Of a stretch of 64,000 nucleotides of DNA, positions 1-9,801 are shown in pieces. The first letter of the stretch is position 1, and every line of letters starts with the position of its first letter. Source of the stretch: Rosistilla carotiformis. GTDB taxonomy: Bacteria; Planctomycetota; Planctomycetia; Pirellulales; Pirellulaceae. The notes under the pieces were generated by a model that saw only the letters and a program-made list of their open reading frames with translations, searched no databases and was not told the DNA's origin. Where the stretch lies: positions 1,674,001 through 1,738,000 of the forward strand of contig NZ_CP036348.1 of the NCBI RefSeq assembly GCF_007753095.1, given 5' to 3'. A program made the translations under genes and the position numbers.

Positions 1-124
1 ATTAGCCATCTCGTGAAACCTAGAAAAGCCCACGGGACAAGAACGTTTGTGGATGGTATGATCCGGGGTGCTTTCCCGCCCTGCGAGCCCCGCCTTCATC
101 CTCGAGAGCTGTGTTTTAGCTATC

Positions 125-1129
125 ATGACGATCCCCATTGCGACCATCGACGACGTTCGAAAAGCTCAAAAAGTGATCGACCAGCACATCAGTCCCGCTC
201 CTTTGGTGCGGTCTTATGCGTTGGAAAAGGAGCTGGCGTTGCCGCCCAGTCGCCGCGTTTGGCTGAAGGATTACGGTTGGACGCCGGTCGGATCGTTCAA
301 GCTGCTCGGGGCGCTCAACTGGATGGCGAATCATCTGGAAGCGATCGGCGATCGTCCGGTCGCCGCTCATTCGTCGGGCAACTTCGCTTCGGGAATCTCT
401 TTCGCCGGCATGCGCTATCAAAAGCAAGTCGTGATCGTGATGCCCGACACCGCGCCGCAGGTGAAGTTCAATCTGACCAAATCGTTTGGTGCGGAGGTCC
501 ATACCTATGATATCTCTCGCGACCACGAGACTGGCGATCGCGATCGGTTGACGCGGGAGATCGTTCAACAGCGGCAGTGCGTCCAAGCGTCGCCGTACGA
601 CGATCCGCATGTGATTGCTGGCAATGGCGTCGGCGGGTTGCAGATCGTCGAAGAACTGAAGCGACAGCAGCGCGGCGTTTCCCATTTTGTTTGCCAGGTC
701 AGTGGCGGCGGCTTGATGGCGGGCCATGCCCTGGCGATCGCCGACGGTTTCCCGCAGGCAAGCATCATCGGCGTCGAACCCGAGGGGGCGGACGACTTCC
801 GCCAATCGTTGGCCGCCGGAGAGCGGGTGCGCGTCGAGCGGCCCAGCAGTATTTGCGATGGATTGCTATCGTACGATGTCGGCGAACATAACTGGCCGAT
901 CTTGCGACAGCATGTCGCGTCGTCGGTGACCGTCGCCGATCTGCAAACGCGGCAAGCGATGCGATGGTTATATGACAAGCACGGCCTGCGGACCGAACCG
1001 TCCGGCGCGGCGGCGACCGCGGCGCTACTGACCGGCCAGTTCTCTCCCGACGGCGAAGGAGACATCGTGCTAGTCGTCAGCGGCCGAAACGTTGACCAGC
1101 AACCATTCATGGACTGGATCGAAGTCTAA
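125..1129 (+). CDS. PLP-dependent threonine/serine dehydratase-like enzyme
   Basis: Fold-type II PLP enzyme of about 334 aa, expected to deaminate threonine or serine, or to act as a related lyase or racemase. The PLP lysine lies in GSFKLLGA (about residue 59), the substrate loop in SSGNFASG, and the phosphate-binding glycine run in SGGGLMAG (about residue 195). There is no C-terminal ACT domain, so it resembles catabolic dehydratases rather than long biosynthetic IlvA. An in-frame start lies 57 bases upstream, but ATG 125 begins the conserved part (MTIPIAT). The exact substrate cannot be read from the sequence. Confidence 0.8.
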   Translation: MTIPIATIDDVRKAQKVIDQHISPAPLVRSYALEKELALPPSRRVWLKDYGWTPVGSFKLLGALNWMANHLEAIGDRPVAAHSSGNFASGISFAGMRYQKQVVIVMPDTAPQVKFNLTKSFGAEVHTYDISRDHETGDRDRLTREIVQQRQCVQASPYDDPHVIAGNGVGGLQIVEELKRQQRGVSHFVCQVSGGGLMAGHALAIADGFPQASIIGVEPEGADDFRQSLAAGERVRVERPSSICDGLLSYDVGEHNWPILRQHVASSVTVADLQTRQAMRWLYDKHGLRTEPSGAAATAALLTGQFSPDGEGDIVLVVSGRNVDQQPFMDWIEV

Positions 1130-1173
1130 CAACCGCGTTGGAGTCAAGGCTTCAGCCGACCGAGCGCATCCCA

Positions 1174-2526
1174 TCAATCCTCTTTCTCAGGATTGAGCGT
1201 CAATGCGACGTCCGGTTCCGCGTTGTCGCCACCGATTCCGCCGTCGTCGACCATGTCGACACCAACGCACCAGGCGATCGGGTAACCGTCTCGCAGAGCG
1301 TAACGAACCGGAGCGTTATCGTGCGGATCGATCGGTACGCTGGGCAGGTAGGCGGGGACCAGTTCTTCAATCGTTTGAGGGTACTCGGATTTCGCGAGCT
1401 TGTAGCGCTGGGCCGCGATCAGCACATCGGCCAGCTTGGCATAAGAATCGGCTCGCGCCCCTGCGGTGATGACAGCGTCTATGGCGGGGAAGACTAACGT
1501 TGTCAGCATGTATCGAATCCGGTTGAGTGGACTTTGGGTGGCCTCCGTCAGTTTTGTTTGAGCCGAATCAGCTGCTCGGAAACTCTCTACCCACGAGACC
1601 TGCGTCCCTTCGATGAAATCTCCCATCAGCTCGAGATACAGCGATTGATCTTCGTTCCCAAATAGCGGAAGCCCTGGAAGCTGCGTAATCTCTTCGTCCA
1701 TCAATGCTGGGTTGTCGAAGGCCAGTCTCCCTAATACCTGTTGGCCCAGGATGCTGTTGCGAACCGTCGCGAGATAATTCGTTCGCCGCGTTAATTCTTG
1801 CAGACGCTGCAGCTGGGAATCGTTCCACCGGAGATGCGGTAGCAGTTCGACGGTCGTTCGGACCGCCATGCCGTCCATGGCGATCATCACCAATTGCGAG
1901 ACCAGGACCGGATCGTTTTCGACAGCGCGGCCGATCGTGAACATCGCTTCGAGTGATTGGAGACACGCCGCAGAGTCACCCTGGTGGGCGTTCACATGGG
2001 CTTCCAGTTCAAGCATCCTCGCTCCGCTGCGGAGGCTTTGCACGTGGGGCAGCAGCAGTGCGATACCTTGCGTGAAATCGTGATCGAACCGGGCATAGCC
2101 GCCCATCGCTGTCGCCTGATGCATCAACTGCATCGATTCGGCGTACGTGTTCAACAGTTGCTGCACTGCGGCCTGCTCTTTCCACGGCGTTCCCGGCGGC
2201 GGGATTTCGCTGGGGCCATTGGCACCAACAATCGGCAGGTCGCTGGCTGCAGTACTAAATTGTTTGGTATCCAACGGCGTGCAGGCGTCGATCCACAGCT
2301 GCGTCGCATCTTCGGCGCCGGCTGGAAGGACGTAATGCTTCGACAATTCGGCCGCATTTGTCGGTTGGCCGTTGGCTCGTATGCGGTCGAGCTGTTTTTC
2401 CAGCTTCGCCTTGGAGCCCGCTCTCCATGTCAAGATTCCCGCGCAGGGAATCAGGAAACCCGCGAACCCGATCGCGACCAACACAATGATCGCGTTGCGT
2501 CTTCGTTTGCTTTTCTGCTCGCTCAC
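1174..2526 (-). CDS. Membrane-anchored hypothetical protein
   Basis: 450 aa with a GTG start at 2526 preceded by a G-rich stretch. A basic N-terminus (EQKSKRRRN) is followed by one transmembrane segment at about residues 12-34, so the rest is predicted periplasmic. The remainder is mostly helical, with no catalytic motif I recognise. The C-terminal part (residues about 370-420: YKLAKSEYPQTIEELVPAYL, then a DPHDNAPVRY-like stretch) resembles the tail of many planctomycete exported hypotheticals that describe rows of 'size and order' strings, but no function follows from that. It is monocistronic by spacing. Confidence 0.75.
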   Translation of the reverse strand: MSEQKSKRRRNAIIVLVAIGFAGFLIPCAGILTWRAGSKAKLEKQLDRIRANGQPTNAAELSKHYVLPAGAEDATQLWIDACTPLDTKQFSTAASDLPIVGANGPSEIPPPGTPWKEQAAVQQLLNTYAESMQLMHQATAMGGYARFDHDFTQGIALLLPHVQSLRSGARMLELEAHVNAHQGDSAACLQSLEAMFTIGRAVENDPVLVSQLVMIAMDGMAVRTTVELLPHLRWNDSQLQRLQELTRRTNYLATVRNSILGQQVLGRLAFDNPALMDEEITQLPGLPLFGNEDQSLYLELMGDFIEGTQVSWVESFRAADSAQTKLTEATQSPLNRIRYMLTTLVFPAIDAVITAGARADSYAKLADVLIAAQRYKLAKSEYPQTIEELVPAYLPSVPIDPHDNAPVRYALRDGYPIAWCVGVDMVDDGGIGGDNAEPDVALTLNPEKED

Positions 2527-2680
2527 CGTGATTCCCCGTTTGCATCGCCGCGCAATTTGAATGCCGGTGATTGTTATATCAGGAAATCAGGTGAATCGAT
2601 GTGTAGAGGCCAGATGCTCCGCAGCAGGAGCCCTGCATCGAACTCGAAAGTTGAAGGAGCCCTGGATTGGAAGGAGCAAC

Positions 2681-3832
2681 TTAACGCAACGATTGGGTCG
2701 TGGCCGATGCAACGGCGGCGTTTTCCAGCGGCTTCGATTTTGGAACGTCTTCGGGAAAGATCGTCCAGACGGGGATTTTGCGTTCCAAGTCGGTGATTAG
2801 ATTTTTTTGCTGCTCTTGTTGCATGTTGTCTTTAAGGATCTTGCGGATCTCTTCTTGGGCATCGGCGAACGAAAGCATCCCCGCCTCCTCACGTTCCAAC
2901 ACGCGAATGATGTGGAATCCGTTGTCGTCCTCGATGATCTGGCTCAGTTTGTTGACCGGCAGGCTGAAGATCTGTTGGTCGAGGACGTCCGATGCGAGGC
3001 TGCCCTTGTTGGTCCAGTCGTGTAGGCCGCTGGTTTCGTCGGCCAATGGTTCTTGCGACAACCGCTTGGCCACGGCTTGGACATTACCGCCGTAGTAGGC
3101 TTCGTTGCCCATGCGGATGATCGCGTCGCGGGCTTCTTGTTTGGTTTCAAATCGCGAGAACAGAGCGGTCAGTTGTTCCCAGCGGGCCCGCGCATTGCGG
3201 CTGAATTTTTCAGTGTTCTGTTCGTAATAGAACTTCATGTCGGGCAATGGGATCTCGGGATCCTTTTCCATTTCGCCGCGGATGAATTCCTGGCCGAGAA
3301 TGCTTTCAACAAATCGACGTTCTTGTTGTTCTAGCGACGAACCATGCTTCCGTAATTCGGCGTCGGCGTCGGAGACGGTTTCCAGTTGGTACTGTTCCAG
3401 CAATTTAGGCACTTGTTGTTCGTAGAACATTTTGCGGACGTTGCTGGTGATCGACAGTTCCATCTCCGCCCGTTTGTCCTGGGGCTGAGTGCCGGTCATC
3501 TTCCGCACAAACGCGCGGTACATCATCTTGCCTTGGATCTCTTTCCGCAGCTCGCGACGGATCAGCGCGGTCCGAGCCATCTTCAGTTCTTCGGGGCTTG
3601 GTTGCCGTCCCGAACTGGCAATGATCTGTTGAATATTGTTGTCGACGGTCTCGGCAACATCGCGCAGCAGAATTGGTACGCCATCGACATTGGCAATCAT
3701 CGCCGTCGGTTCGGAAGGCAATTCGACGTCCGATGGCTCAACCCCCGGTGGCTGGGCAAACGCCCATGACCCGCTGAGACACAATGCGATCAGCAGCGTA
3801 AGCGTTGAGGAAAATTTCAAACCAACAATCAT
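2681..3832 (-). CDS. Exported parvulin-type peptidyl-prolyl isomerase (SurA/PrsA-like)
   Basis: About 383 aa. An N-terminal signal peptide ends near AFAQ (about residue 26), followed by a SurA-N-like helical chaperone region and a parvulin core at about residues 210-310 (ARARWEQLTALFSRF, LHDWTNKGSLASD, VNKLSQIIEDDNGFHIIRV). It should catalyse prolyl isomerisation and assist folding of envelope proteins. I chose ATG 3832 because it begins the signal peptide and has GGAG at 3839-3842, six bases upstream; the open frame extends 90 bases further without such a site. The C-terminal tail is short and polar. Confidence 0.85.
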   Translation of the reverse strand: MIVGLKFSSTLTLLIALCLSGSWAFAQPPGVEPSDVELPSEPTAMIANVDGVPILLRDVAETVDNNIQQIIASSGRQPSPEELKMARTALIRRELRKEIQGKMMYRAFVRKMTGTQPQDKRAEMELSITSNVRKMFYEQQVPKLLEQYQLETVSDADAELRKHGSSLEQQERRFVESILGQEFIRGEMEKDPEIPLPDMKFYYEQNTEKFSRNARARWEQLTALFSRFETKQEARDAIIRMGNEAYYGGNVQAVAKRLSQEPLADETSGLHDWTNKGSLASDVLDQQIFSLPVNKLSQIIEDDNGFHIIRVLEREEAGMLSFADAQEEIRKILKDNMQQEQQKNLITDLERKIPVWTIFPEDVPKSKPLENAAVASATTQSLR

Positions 3833-3997
3833 GGAGAACTCCGCGATTCCATTCGCAGCGACCAAGTGAAACGGTGCTTTTCGTATCGCCATCGTCCGAG
3901 TGCTTGCAACAATGCGAGCCACGCCACTGAATCGACCGGTGCAATTGGTTCAGATTGACACCCGACGATGGAATACCGTTGGCTTATAAAGACGTCA

Positions 3998-6900
3998 CTA
4001 CGCCAAATGCAAGATCGATCTGGCAAGTTCCAGCCAATCGATCTCGGCGGCGTTGCTAGCGGCGGCCGGTTGAGGCTTGCCATTGCTCGGCTTTGCTATC
4101 AATGCCGGAACATAAGCTTGATGGTCGTCGACGATTCGAACCGGCCGATTCGCTTGACGCTTCAACTGTTCGATCCGGCTGCGGTCGGTGTATTCAAAGA
4201 CCAGGTAATCGCCGTCGATCCGGATCTCGCTGATCTGCCAGATCGCCGCGTCAAACCGCAGTTCCGCGATCTCCATCATCCGTTGGACTTCGATCGGCAG
4301 CGGGCCAAAGCGATCTAACAGCTCTTCGCGCATCTCCTGCAATTCGTCGAACTGTTCCATCCTTGCGATCCGCCGATACAGATCGATCTTCTGCCGCAGA
4401 TCGGGGACATAGTCCTCCGGCAGATAGGCTTCGATCGGCAGATCGACATCGACGTCGGCCGACAGTTTAGGGGGCAGCTTCTTCATCTGTCGGACCGCCG
4501 ATTCCAACAGCTGGCAATACAGTTCGTATCCGATCGCTGCGATGTGGCCGCTCTGCTGAGTCCCCAGCAGATTTCCGGCACCACGAATTTCGAGGTCCCG
4601 CATGCTGATAGCAAATCCAGCTCCCATCTGGCTGAATTCTTCGATCGCCCGCATCCGCTTCGCCGCCGAAGGGCTTAGATGTTTGTGGGCGTCGATCATC
4701 ATGTAGCAATAGGCTTGATGTTTGTAGCGACCGACGCGGCCCCGCAATTGATGCAGGTCCGACAGCCCGTACCGATCGGCTTCATCGATGAAGATCGTGT
4801 TGGCGTTGGGGATGTCGAGGCCGCTCTCGATTATCGTCGTCGCCAGCAGGATGTCGAACTTGCGCGCGATGAAGTCGACCATCACCTGTTCCAGGTCGTT
4901 TTCGTTCATCTGGCCATGCCCGACGACGATGCTCGCCTGCGGGACGATCCGCTTCAACTTCTCCGCGACTTGGTGGATGTCGTTGACGCGATTGTGGACG
5001 AAATAGATCTGACCGTTGCGGTTGAGTTCCCGGACGATCGCGTTGTGGATCAGTTTCTCATCCCACCGCGTGACCCGCGTCTCGACGCTCAAGCGATCTT
5101 CGGGCGGTGTCTCCAGGTTGCTGATATCGCGGACGCCGACCATCGCCATGTGCAGCGTCCGAGGGATCGGTGTCGCCGACATCGTCAGCACATCGACGTT
5201 GCTGTGTTTGGTCTTCAGCCGTTCTTTGACCTGTACGCCGAACCGCTGCTCTTCGTCGATGATCACCAGGCCCAAGTTGTTGAACTTGACGTTCGCCCCG
5301 GCGACGCGATGCGTTCCGATCACGATATCAACTCGCCCCGACTTGATCCCTTTGAGCGTCTCCCGCTGTTCTTCGGGGCTGGCAAAACGGCTGAGCTTGC
5401 CGATATCGAAAGGGAATTCGCCCATCCGGCTGGTGAACGATTGGTAGTGCTGTTCAGCCAAGACCGTTGTCGGGACCAAGACGGCGACTTGATAACCGGC
5501 GTCGACAGCTTTGAAGGCGGCCCGCATCGCGACTTCCGTTTTGCCAAACCCGACGTCGCCGCAGATCAAGCGGTCCATCGGCTGCGTCGATTCCATGCTC
5601 TCTTTAAAAGCGATCGTCGCCAGGGCTTGGTCGTGCGTGTCGGTGTAAGGGAATGAAGATTCAAACAGCCGCTGCCAATTGCTGTCGGCAGGGAACGCGA
5701 TCCCGCGCCGCGCCGACCGCTGCGCCTGAAGCTCCAACAGTTCCGACGCCATGTCGGTCACCGCCGACTCGGCAGCTTTCTTGTTTTTGGTCCAGGATTG
5801 GCCGCCGATTTTTGCGAGCCGTGGACGACTCTTGTTGCCGCCGATGTAGCGTTGGATCAGCCCGATCCGGGTCGCCGGGACATAGATCTTGGTGCCGCCG
5901 TCGAATTCGATCGCCAGGTGTTCCAGTTTTTGGCCGTGCTTTTCCAGCAGTTCCAGGCCGCGGTAGAGTCCGATGCCGTGGGACAGGTGGACGACCAAGT
6001 CGCCTGGATGCAGTTGCAGGAAGCCGTCGATCGGTTTACTGCGGACCTGGGCTTTGACGCGTCGCAGCGGCGTGCGGTGGAACAGTTCCGCGCCCGTCAG
6101 GACCAAGACTGCGGGATCGTCGATCTGGAAGCCGCCCCCGAGCGAACCGGTTTGGAAACTCAGTTTGCCCCGCTTGGCGACCTCAGTCCCGATCAACAGT
6201 TCGCTCATCCGTTGATTGTCGGCTGGCGTGTCGGCGACGACGATCACCTGTTGGTCGGACGCAACCTGGTCGATCCGCCGCGTGATGTATTCCAGATCTC
6301 CAACAAATCCATCGACCGAAACGCTGTGCAGGTCCAACACCTGGTCGGTTCCCGCTTCAGCTAACTGCGTTCCCATCGCGATTCGAAACGGTTGGCACTG
6401 GACCATCAGGTCGTTCCAGGAAAGGTAGTCGTCGTGATGGCTGGTGCGAGCCAGCAGCGCGTCGATCGATTTTTTGCAGGCCTCGGGATCGACGATCACG
6501 ATCGCCGTATCCGCCGGCAGATGCTGCATCAACGTTCCGGAGGAATGGCTGCCACTGTCGACCGCGGAAAATTCAAACTGCGGGACATTGTTGATGCTGC
6601 GTTGGCTGGCGACATCAAACGAGCGGATCGAATCGATCTCGTCGCCAAACAATTCGATCCGGTAGGGATGCTGGTGATCGGGGGCGAAAACATCCAGGAT
6701 CCCGCCGCGCATACTGAATTCGCCATGCAGTTCGACGGCGGTCGAGGCGTGGAATCCAGCGGTCGCCAGCCATTGTCGCAGTTCGTCGACATCGATCCGT
6801 TGGCCGACCTTCAGCGTGCGGCTGGATTGTTCCAGCTTCTCCGGCGACGGGACGCCTTGGATCGCTGCGGTGATCGGGGCGGTGACGACATCGGGGACGC

Positions 6901-7369
6901 CGCCGGGCTGCCAGGCTCGCAGTTGCTGCAGGACTTGCAAGCGGCGAGCGTAATCCTGGTCTTGGATCGACTCGGGAGTCCCTTCGGCGGTGCTGAAGGG
7001 GAGCGTCAGGGCGCTCGGAATGTCGAACGATTCGAGGTCGGCGGCGACTAGATCGGCGGCGCTGCCGTCGGGCGTCAGGACCAACAGCGGGCGGGTGTGC
7101 TGGCACAGAACGGCGGTCAGCAGTGACGCGGTGCCGCTCCAAACGCCTTGCATCCAGAGCGGTTCGCCTGGTTTCCAACGCTTCAGCGCAGCGGCAACCG
7201 GGCGCCGCCGCGCGATCGCGGGGGGAAGTTGAGCAAGCGTTTTGATCTTCGATCGAGGCGCCCGTTTCGCCGGTTTGGCGACGGGCACCGAATCTTCCGT
7301 GGGAATAACCGCACCTCGCGATTCGTGGACCTTGCAAATTAAAGATAACGAATCGCGGTAAGAAAACAT
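3998..7369 (-). CDS. mfd: Transcription-repair coupling factor Mfd
   Basis: 1123 aa, the normal size for Mfd. It removes stalled RNA polymerase from lesions and recruits UvrA. In order: an N-terminal UvrB-like region with degenerate ATP site (GVWSGTASLLTAVL), the polymerase-interacting domain with the GDLVVHLSHGIGLYRGLE signature (about residue 460), the SF2 translocase with Walker A GDVGFGKTE (about residue 605), DEEQ box, SATPIPRTL and HQLRGRVGR, then the TRCF C-terminal domain (LPIEAYLPEDYVPDLRQKID). ATG at 7369. It stands alone, flanked by unrelated genes. Confidence 0.97.
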   Translation of the reverse strand: MFSYRDSLSLICKVHESRGAVIPTEDSVPVAKPAKRAPRSKIKTLAQLPPAIARRRPVAAALKRWKPGEPLWMQGVWSGTASLLTAVLCQHTRPLLVLTPDGSAADLVAADLESFDIPSALTLPFSTAEGTPESIQDQDYARRLQVLQQLRAWQPGGVPDVVTAPITAAIQGVPSPEKLEQSSRTLKVGQRIDVDELRQWLATAGFHASTAVELHGEFSMRGGILDVFAPDHQHPYRIELFGDEIDSIRSFDVASQRSINNVPQFEFSAVDSGSHSSGTLMQHLPADTAIVIVDPEACKKSIDALLARTSHHDDYLSWNDLMVQCQPFRIAMGTQLAEAGTDQVLDLHSVSVDGFVGDLEYITRRIDQVASDQQVIVVADTPADNQRMSELLIGTEVAKRGKLSFQTGSLGGGFQIDDPAVLVLTGAELFHRTPLRRVKAQVRSKPIDGFLQLHPGDLVVHLSHGIGLYRGLELLEKHGQKLEHLAIEFDGGTKIYVPATRIGLIQRYIGGNKSRPRLAKIGGQSWTKNKKAAESAVTDMASELLELQAQRSARRGIAFPADSNWQRLFESSFPYTDTHDQALATIAFKESMESTQPMDRLICGDVGFGKTEVAMRAAFKAVDAGYQVAVLVPTTVLAEQHYQSFTSRMGEFPFDIGKLSRFASPEEQRETLKGIKSGRVDIVIGTHRVAGANVKFNNLGLVIIDEEQRFGVQVKERLKTKHSNVDVLTMSATPIPRTLHMAMVGVRDISNLETPPEDRLSVETRVTRWDEKLIHNAIVRELNRNGQIYFVHNRVNDIHQVAEKLKRIVPQASIVVGHGQMNENDLEQVMVDFIARKFDILLATTIIESGLDIPNANTIFIDEADRYGLSDLHQLRGRVGRYKHQAYCYMMIDAHKHLSPSAAKRMRAIEEFSQMGAGFAISMRDLEIRGAGNLLGTQQSGHIAAIGYELYCQLLESAVRQMKKLPPKLSADVDVDLPIEAYLPEDYVPDLRQKIDLYRRIARMEQFDELQEMREELLDRFGPLPIEVQRMMEIAELRFDAAIWQISEIRIDGDYLVFEYTDRSRIEQLKRQANRPVRIVDDHQAYVPALIAKPSNGKPQPAAASNAAEIDWLELARSILHLA

Positions 7370-7430
7370 CCAGGGCGGCGAAAAAGAATGGCGGCCGCAG
7401 CCGCCGTCGCAGGGCCCGTGGCGGCGGAAA

Positions 7431-8489
7431 CTACTTGGCTGGCAAGTTGAAGTCGCCGGTCAGATCGCGCCACACGCAGTGGATGTGGTTGGCTGGGTTG
7501 CCCGCCGCATCGGGCTGCGTGTTGACAAATTCGATCAGGAACGATTTGCCTTGGACGCGGTAGTAGTGGCCGATTCCGGTCTTCAACGCACCGCCCCAAG
7601 CGAAGTGGACGTCGTTCCAGCCATCGTTGTCGATGATCTGACGACGGTCGGCCGCGACTTCGGCGGTCATCGAATCGATGTAGACATCGACCAGCGAACG
7701 CAACATCTCTTGTTGCTGTCCGTTGAGCGAGGCGTACGAAATGCCAACCAGCTTTGGCGCGGTCGGTTGCGGTTCGCCCGCGTCGCTGATCTCCTCGGGA
7801 GCTTCGGCGGCGAAGATCGCTTTTTCGCGTTGGCTCGACTGCAGCGAAGCCATCAAATCGAAGGCCAGCTGCTCTTCGTCGCGCAGCACGCGGGTTCCCT
7901 TTTTCAGGGGGCCGCTGACATCGTTTTTGATCTCGGCAGGATTGCTGGCGAAGAACTGAGGCGTCGAGTCGACGATCTTGCCCCCTTCGACGACGAAGTT
8001 CAACGACATGTGATGCCCTTCAAAACTGAAGCCCCACGGTTGCGTGTCGCTCGGTTCGCCGAACAACGTTACATAATACTTCTCTGGATCACGGCGGCCC
8101 TTGCTTTTGGGACCTTCCAATTCCAACAAGACAGCTTCCAACGACATGATCCGCCGCGACTTCTCGTACCCGGATTCGCTGAGCGCTGCGCGCAGCAAAC
8201 GCAACGCGGCAGCTTTTTGAGCTGGATTCATGTCGCGGATCACAAGCCCTTTCCGCGTTGGCATCGGAATGAAATGCCACTTCGTCCGCTCGGCTGCATC
8301 GTAAGCCAACAGCGCCTTCGATTTTGCTGCGTCGTCCAGCGTGCTTAGGAAGGCGTTGGCTGATTGGACCATCGCCGCACCGCCGGAGGTTGCTTGCAAC
8401 AGGATCGCGCCGGTTGCTGTCGCCAAAAGCCCTCCAAAACAGAGCATCGTGATCAGGGAGAGGCGTGAGAAGAGTCGAGGGTTGCGCAT
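7431..8489 (-). CDS. Exported DUF3500 family protein
   Basis: 352 aa with a hydrophobic N-terminal segment (about residues 10-32) that is a signal peptide or anchor. The body matches my recollection of the DUF3500 family: YYVTLFGEPSDTQPWGFSFEGHHMSLN-type core (about residues 145-170) and a C-terminal WGGALKTGIGHYYRVQG plus NHIHCVWRDLTGDF. The family is exported and of unknown function; conserved His and Trp suggest a binding or enzymatic site but I cannot name it. Start ATG 8489. Confidence 0.8.
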   Translation of the reverse strand: MRNPRLFSRLSLITMLCFGGLLATATGAILLQATSGGAAMVQSANAFLSTLDDAAKSKALLAYDAAERTKWHFIPMPTRKGLVIRDMNPAQKAAALRLLRAALSESGYEKSRRIMSLEAVLLELEGPKSKGRRDPEKYYVTLFGEPSDTQPWGFSFEGHHMSLNFVVEGGKIVDSTPQFFASNPAEIKNDVSGPLKKGTRVLRDEEQLAFDLMASLQSSQREKAIFAAEAPEEISDAGEPQPTAPKLVGISYASLNGQQQEMLRSLVDVYIDSMTAEVAADRRQIIDNDGWNDVHFAWGGALKTGIGHYYRVQGKSFLIEFVNTQPDAAGNPANHIHCVWRDLTGDFNLPAK

Positions 8490-8819
8490 ATTGGCGGGTC
8501 CGTGGTGGAGTGAATGGATCGTGTGGGAGGCTTGGAAAGCCAGCGAGTATGATATTCGCCCGCCGGCTGCAATGCAAAACGGGGATTCGATAGCATGGTG
8601 GCAAGCTCCCGAGATTTCCGTAGCGGCTTTTTGCCACCGAGCACTCAGAGGGCACTGAGTCTTTGATTTTCTAGTTTAAGGTGTTGTCTCCGTGAACTCG
8701 GCGGCCTCTGTGGCAAATCAAATTCTTCGTTCTCCACCAGCGTCTCTGTTTGCCTCGGGAGACGCTCCGATTCCGTGAAGTTCACTGCGGCCAAAACACC
8801 GTTTGTTGCATCTTTATGT
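8490..8819. other. Intergenic region with an imperfect long inverted repeat
   Basis: No gene seen. It holds the upstream region of the DUF3500 gene and, at 8630-8717, two 30-base arms that are imperfect inverted copies of each other (listed separately). Confidence 0.6.
8630..8717. repeat. Imperfect inverted repeat, about 30-base arms
   Basis: The arm at 8630-8659 (starts TTTGCCACCGAG) and the arm at 8688-8717 (ends CTCTGTGGCAAA) are imperfect reverse complements, separated by 28 bases. The motif recalls the 'TTTGCCACAGAG...' type dispersed intergenic sequences seen in many environmental bacterial genomes, including planctomycetes; that link is from memory. Confidence 0.5.
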
Positions 8820-9620
8820 TCAATGATCCGGATCGTGTTTGCCGGGGTCGAGGTCGTGGTGGGCTTGATCGATGTGGATGTGCAGGTCGCGGCGTTTTTC
8901 GAACATCGCTTGCCAGCCGGCATCGGTGACGCGGCCGCCGTCGATGTACAGCGAACGCAAGCTTTTCAGATCCGCTAGCTGCAGCAGATTTTCATCGTCG
9001 ACGGGAATGTCGATCAGGTGCAACGATCGCAAGCCGGTTAGTTCGCTGATCGGCTGGCAGATCGCTGCGGTGGCGTGAGTCGAACCGAGCCGAAGTTGCC
9101 GCAATTTGGAAAGCTGTTTCAGTTCGGCGATCCCCGCCGCGGTGACCTGCGACTGAGGCAGATTCAAAATTTCCAGCTCTGCCATTTGGGCGATCTGCTG
9201 CATCCCGGCGTCGCTGATCGGCGAAAACCGCAGCCGCAGATGCTTGAGGTTGGGGCAGGTGGCGATCGCGGCGAGCCCCTTGTCGGTGACAACGCCTCCA
9301 TCGATCAAAAGATCGGTCAGGGAATCGAGGTTCGAAAGCTGGGGGAGATCCGAATCGGTGATCTTTGTGGTAACGTCGATCCGCGTGGTTTGCGACGCTT
9401 GGACGTCAGCGATCTGTTGCGCAAAAGTCGGCTCGGACAACGACGGATCGGTTTGCGAGTCGCGAATCGTATCGGCAGCCGGGTCGCGTGAATCCGCGGG
9501 GGGAGAGCTTGGGCTGCATCCAATGATGGCAAGACTCAACGCGATACCGCTGAACAAGATCCAAGACTCGGTTCGCCCGTTGTGACGGGATTGCGTGAGG
9601 GGACGATTGGTTGAAAGCAT
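8820..9620 (-). CDS. Leucine-rich-repeat lipoprotein
   Basis: About 266 aa. ATG 9620 was chosen because it precedes a signal sequence with a lipobox (SLAIIGC, Cys at about residue 35); the longer frame would need a TTG at 9665. After a low-complexity linker, at least six LRRs of about 24 residues follow (for example LKHLRLRFSPISDAGM and LRQLRLGSTHATAA), of the 'T-D-A-G' cysteine-containing or RI-like type. Expected to be a membrane-anchored binding scaffold; the partner is unknown. Confidence 0.8.
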   Translation of the reverse strand: MLSTNRPLTQSRHNGRTESWILFSGIALSLAIIGCSPSSPPADSRDPAADTIRDSQTDPSLSEPTFAQQIADVQASQTTRIDVTTKITDSDLPQLSNLDSLTDLLIDGGVVTDKGLAAIATCPNLKHLRLRFSPISDAGMQQIAQMAELEILNLPQSQVTAAGIAELKQLSKLRQLRLGSTHATAAICQPISELTGLRSLHLIDIPVDDENLLQLADLKSLRSLYIDGGRVTDAGWQAMFEKRRDLHIHIDQAHHDLDPGKHDPDH

Positions 9621-9761
9621 AAGGCGTTTGGGGCGTTCTGCAGGCTGGGAAATATCGATCGGCAACCTTCATCTATTCAAGCTGCAGCGCCGCGAAGGCG
9701 AAAGCGCGGGGGCTCGCTCATTTTAGCCAAAAAGCGAGGGCTCGAGGGGGAGCAACGAAAA

Positions 9762-9801
9762 GAGGGCGGTTGTCTGTGAATGTTCACAGGCAACCGCCCT
9801 C
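9762..9801 (-). terminator. Strong hairpin, possible terminator of the NtrC-type regulator transcript
   Basis: 19-base arms around a two-base centre, GC-rich outer part (GAGGGCGG / CCGCCCTC). Reading on the minus strand, it is followed by CTTTTCGTT, a weak T run. Confidence 0.45.
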
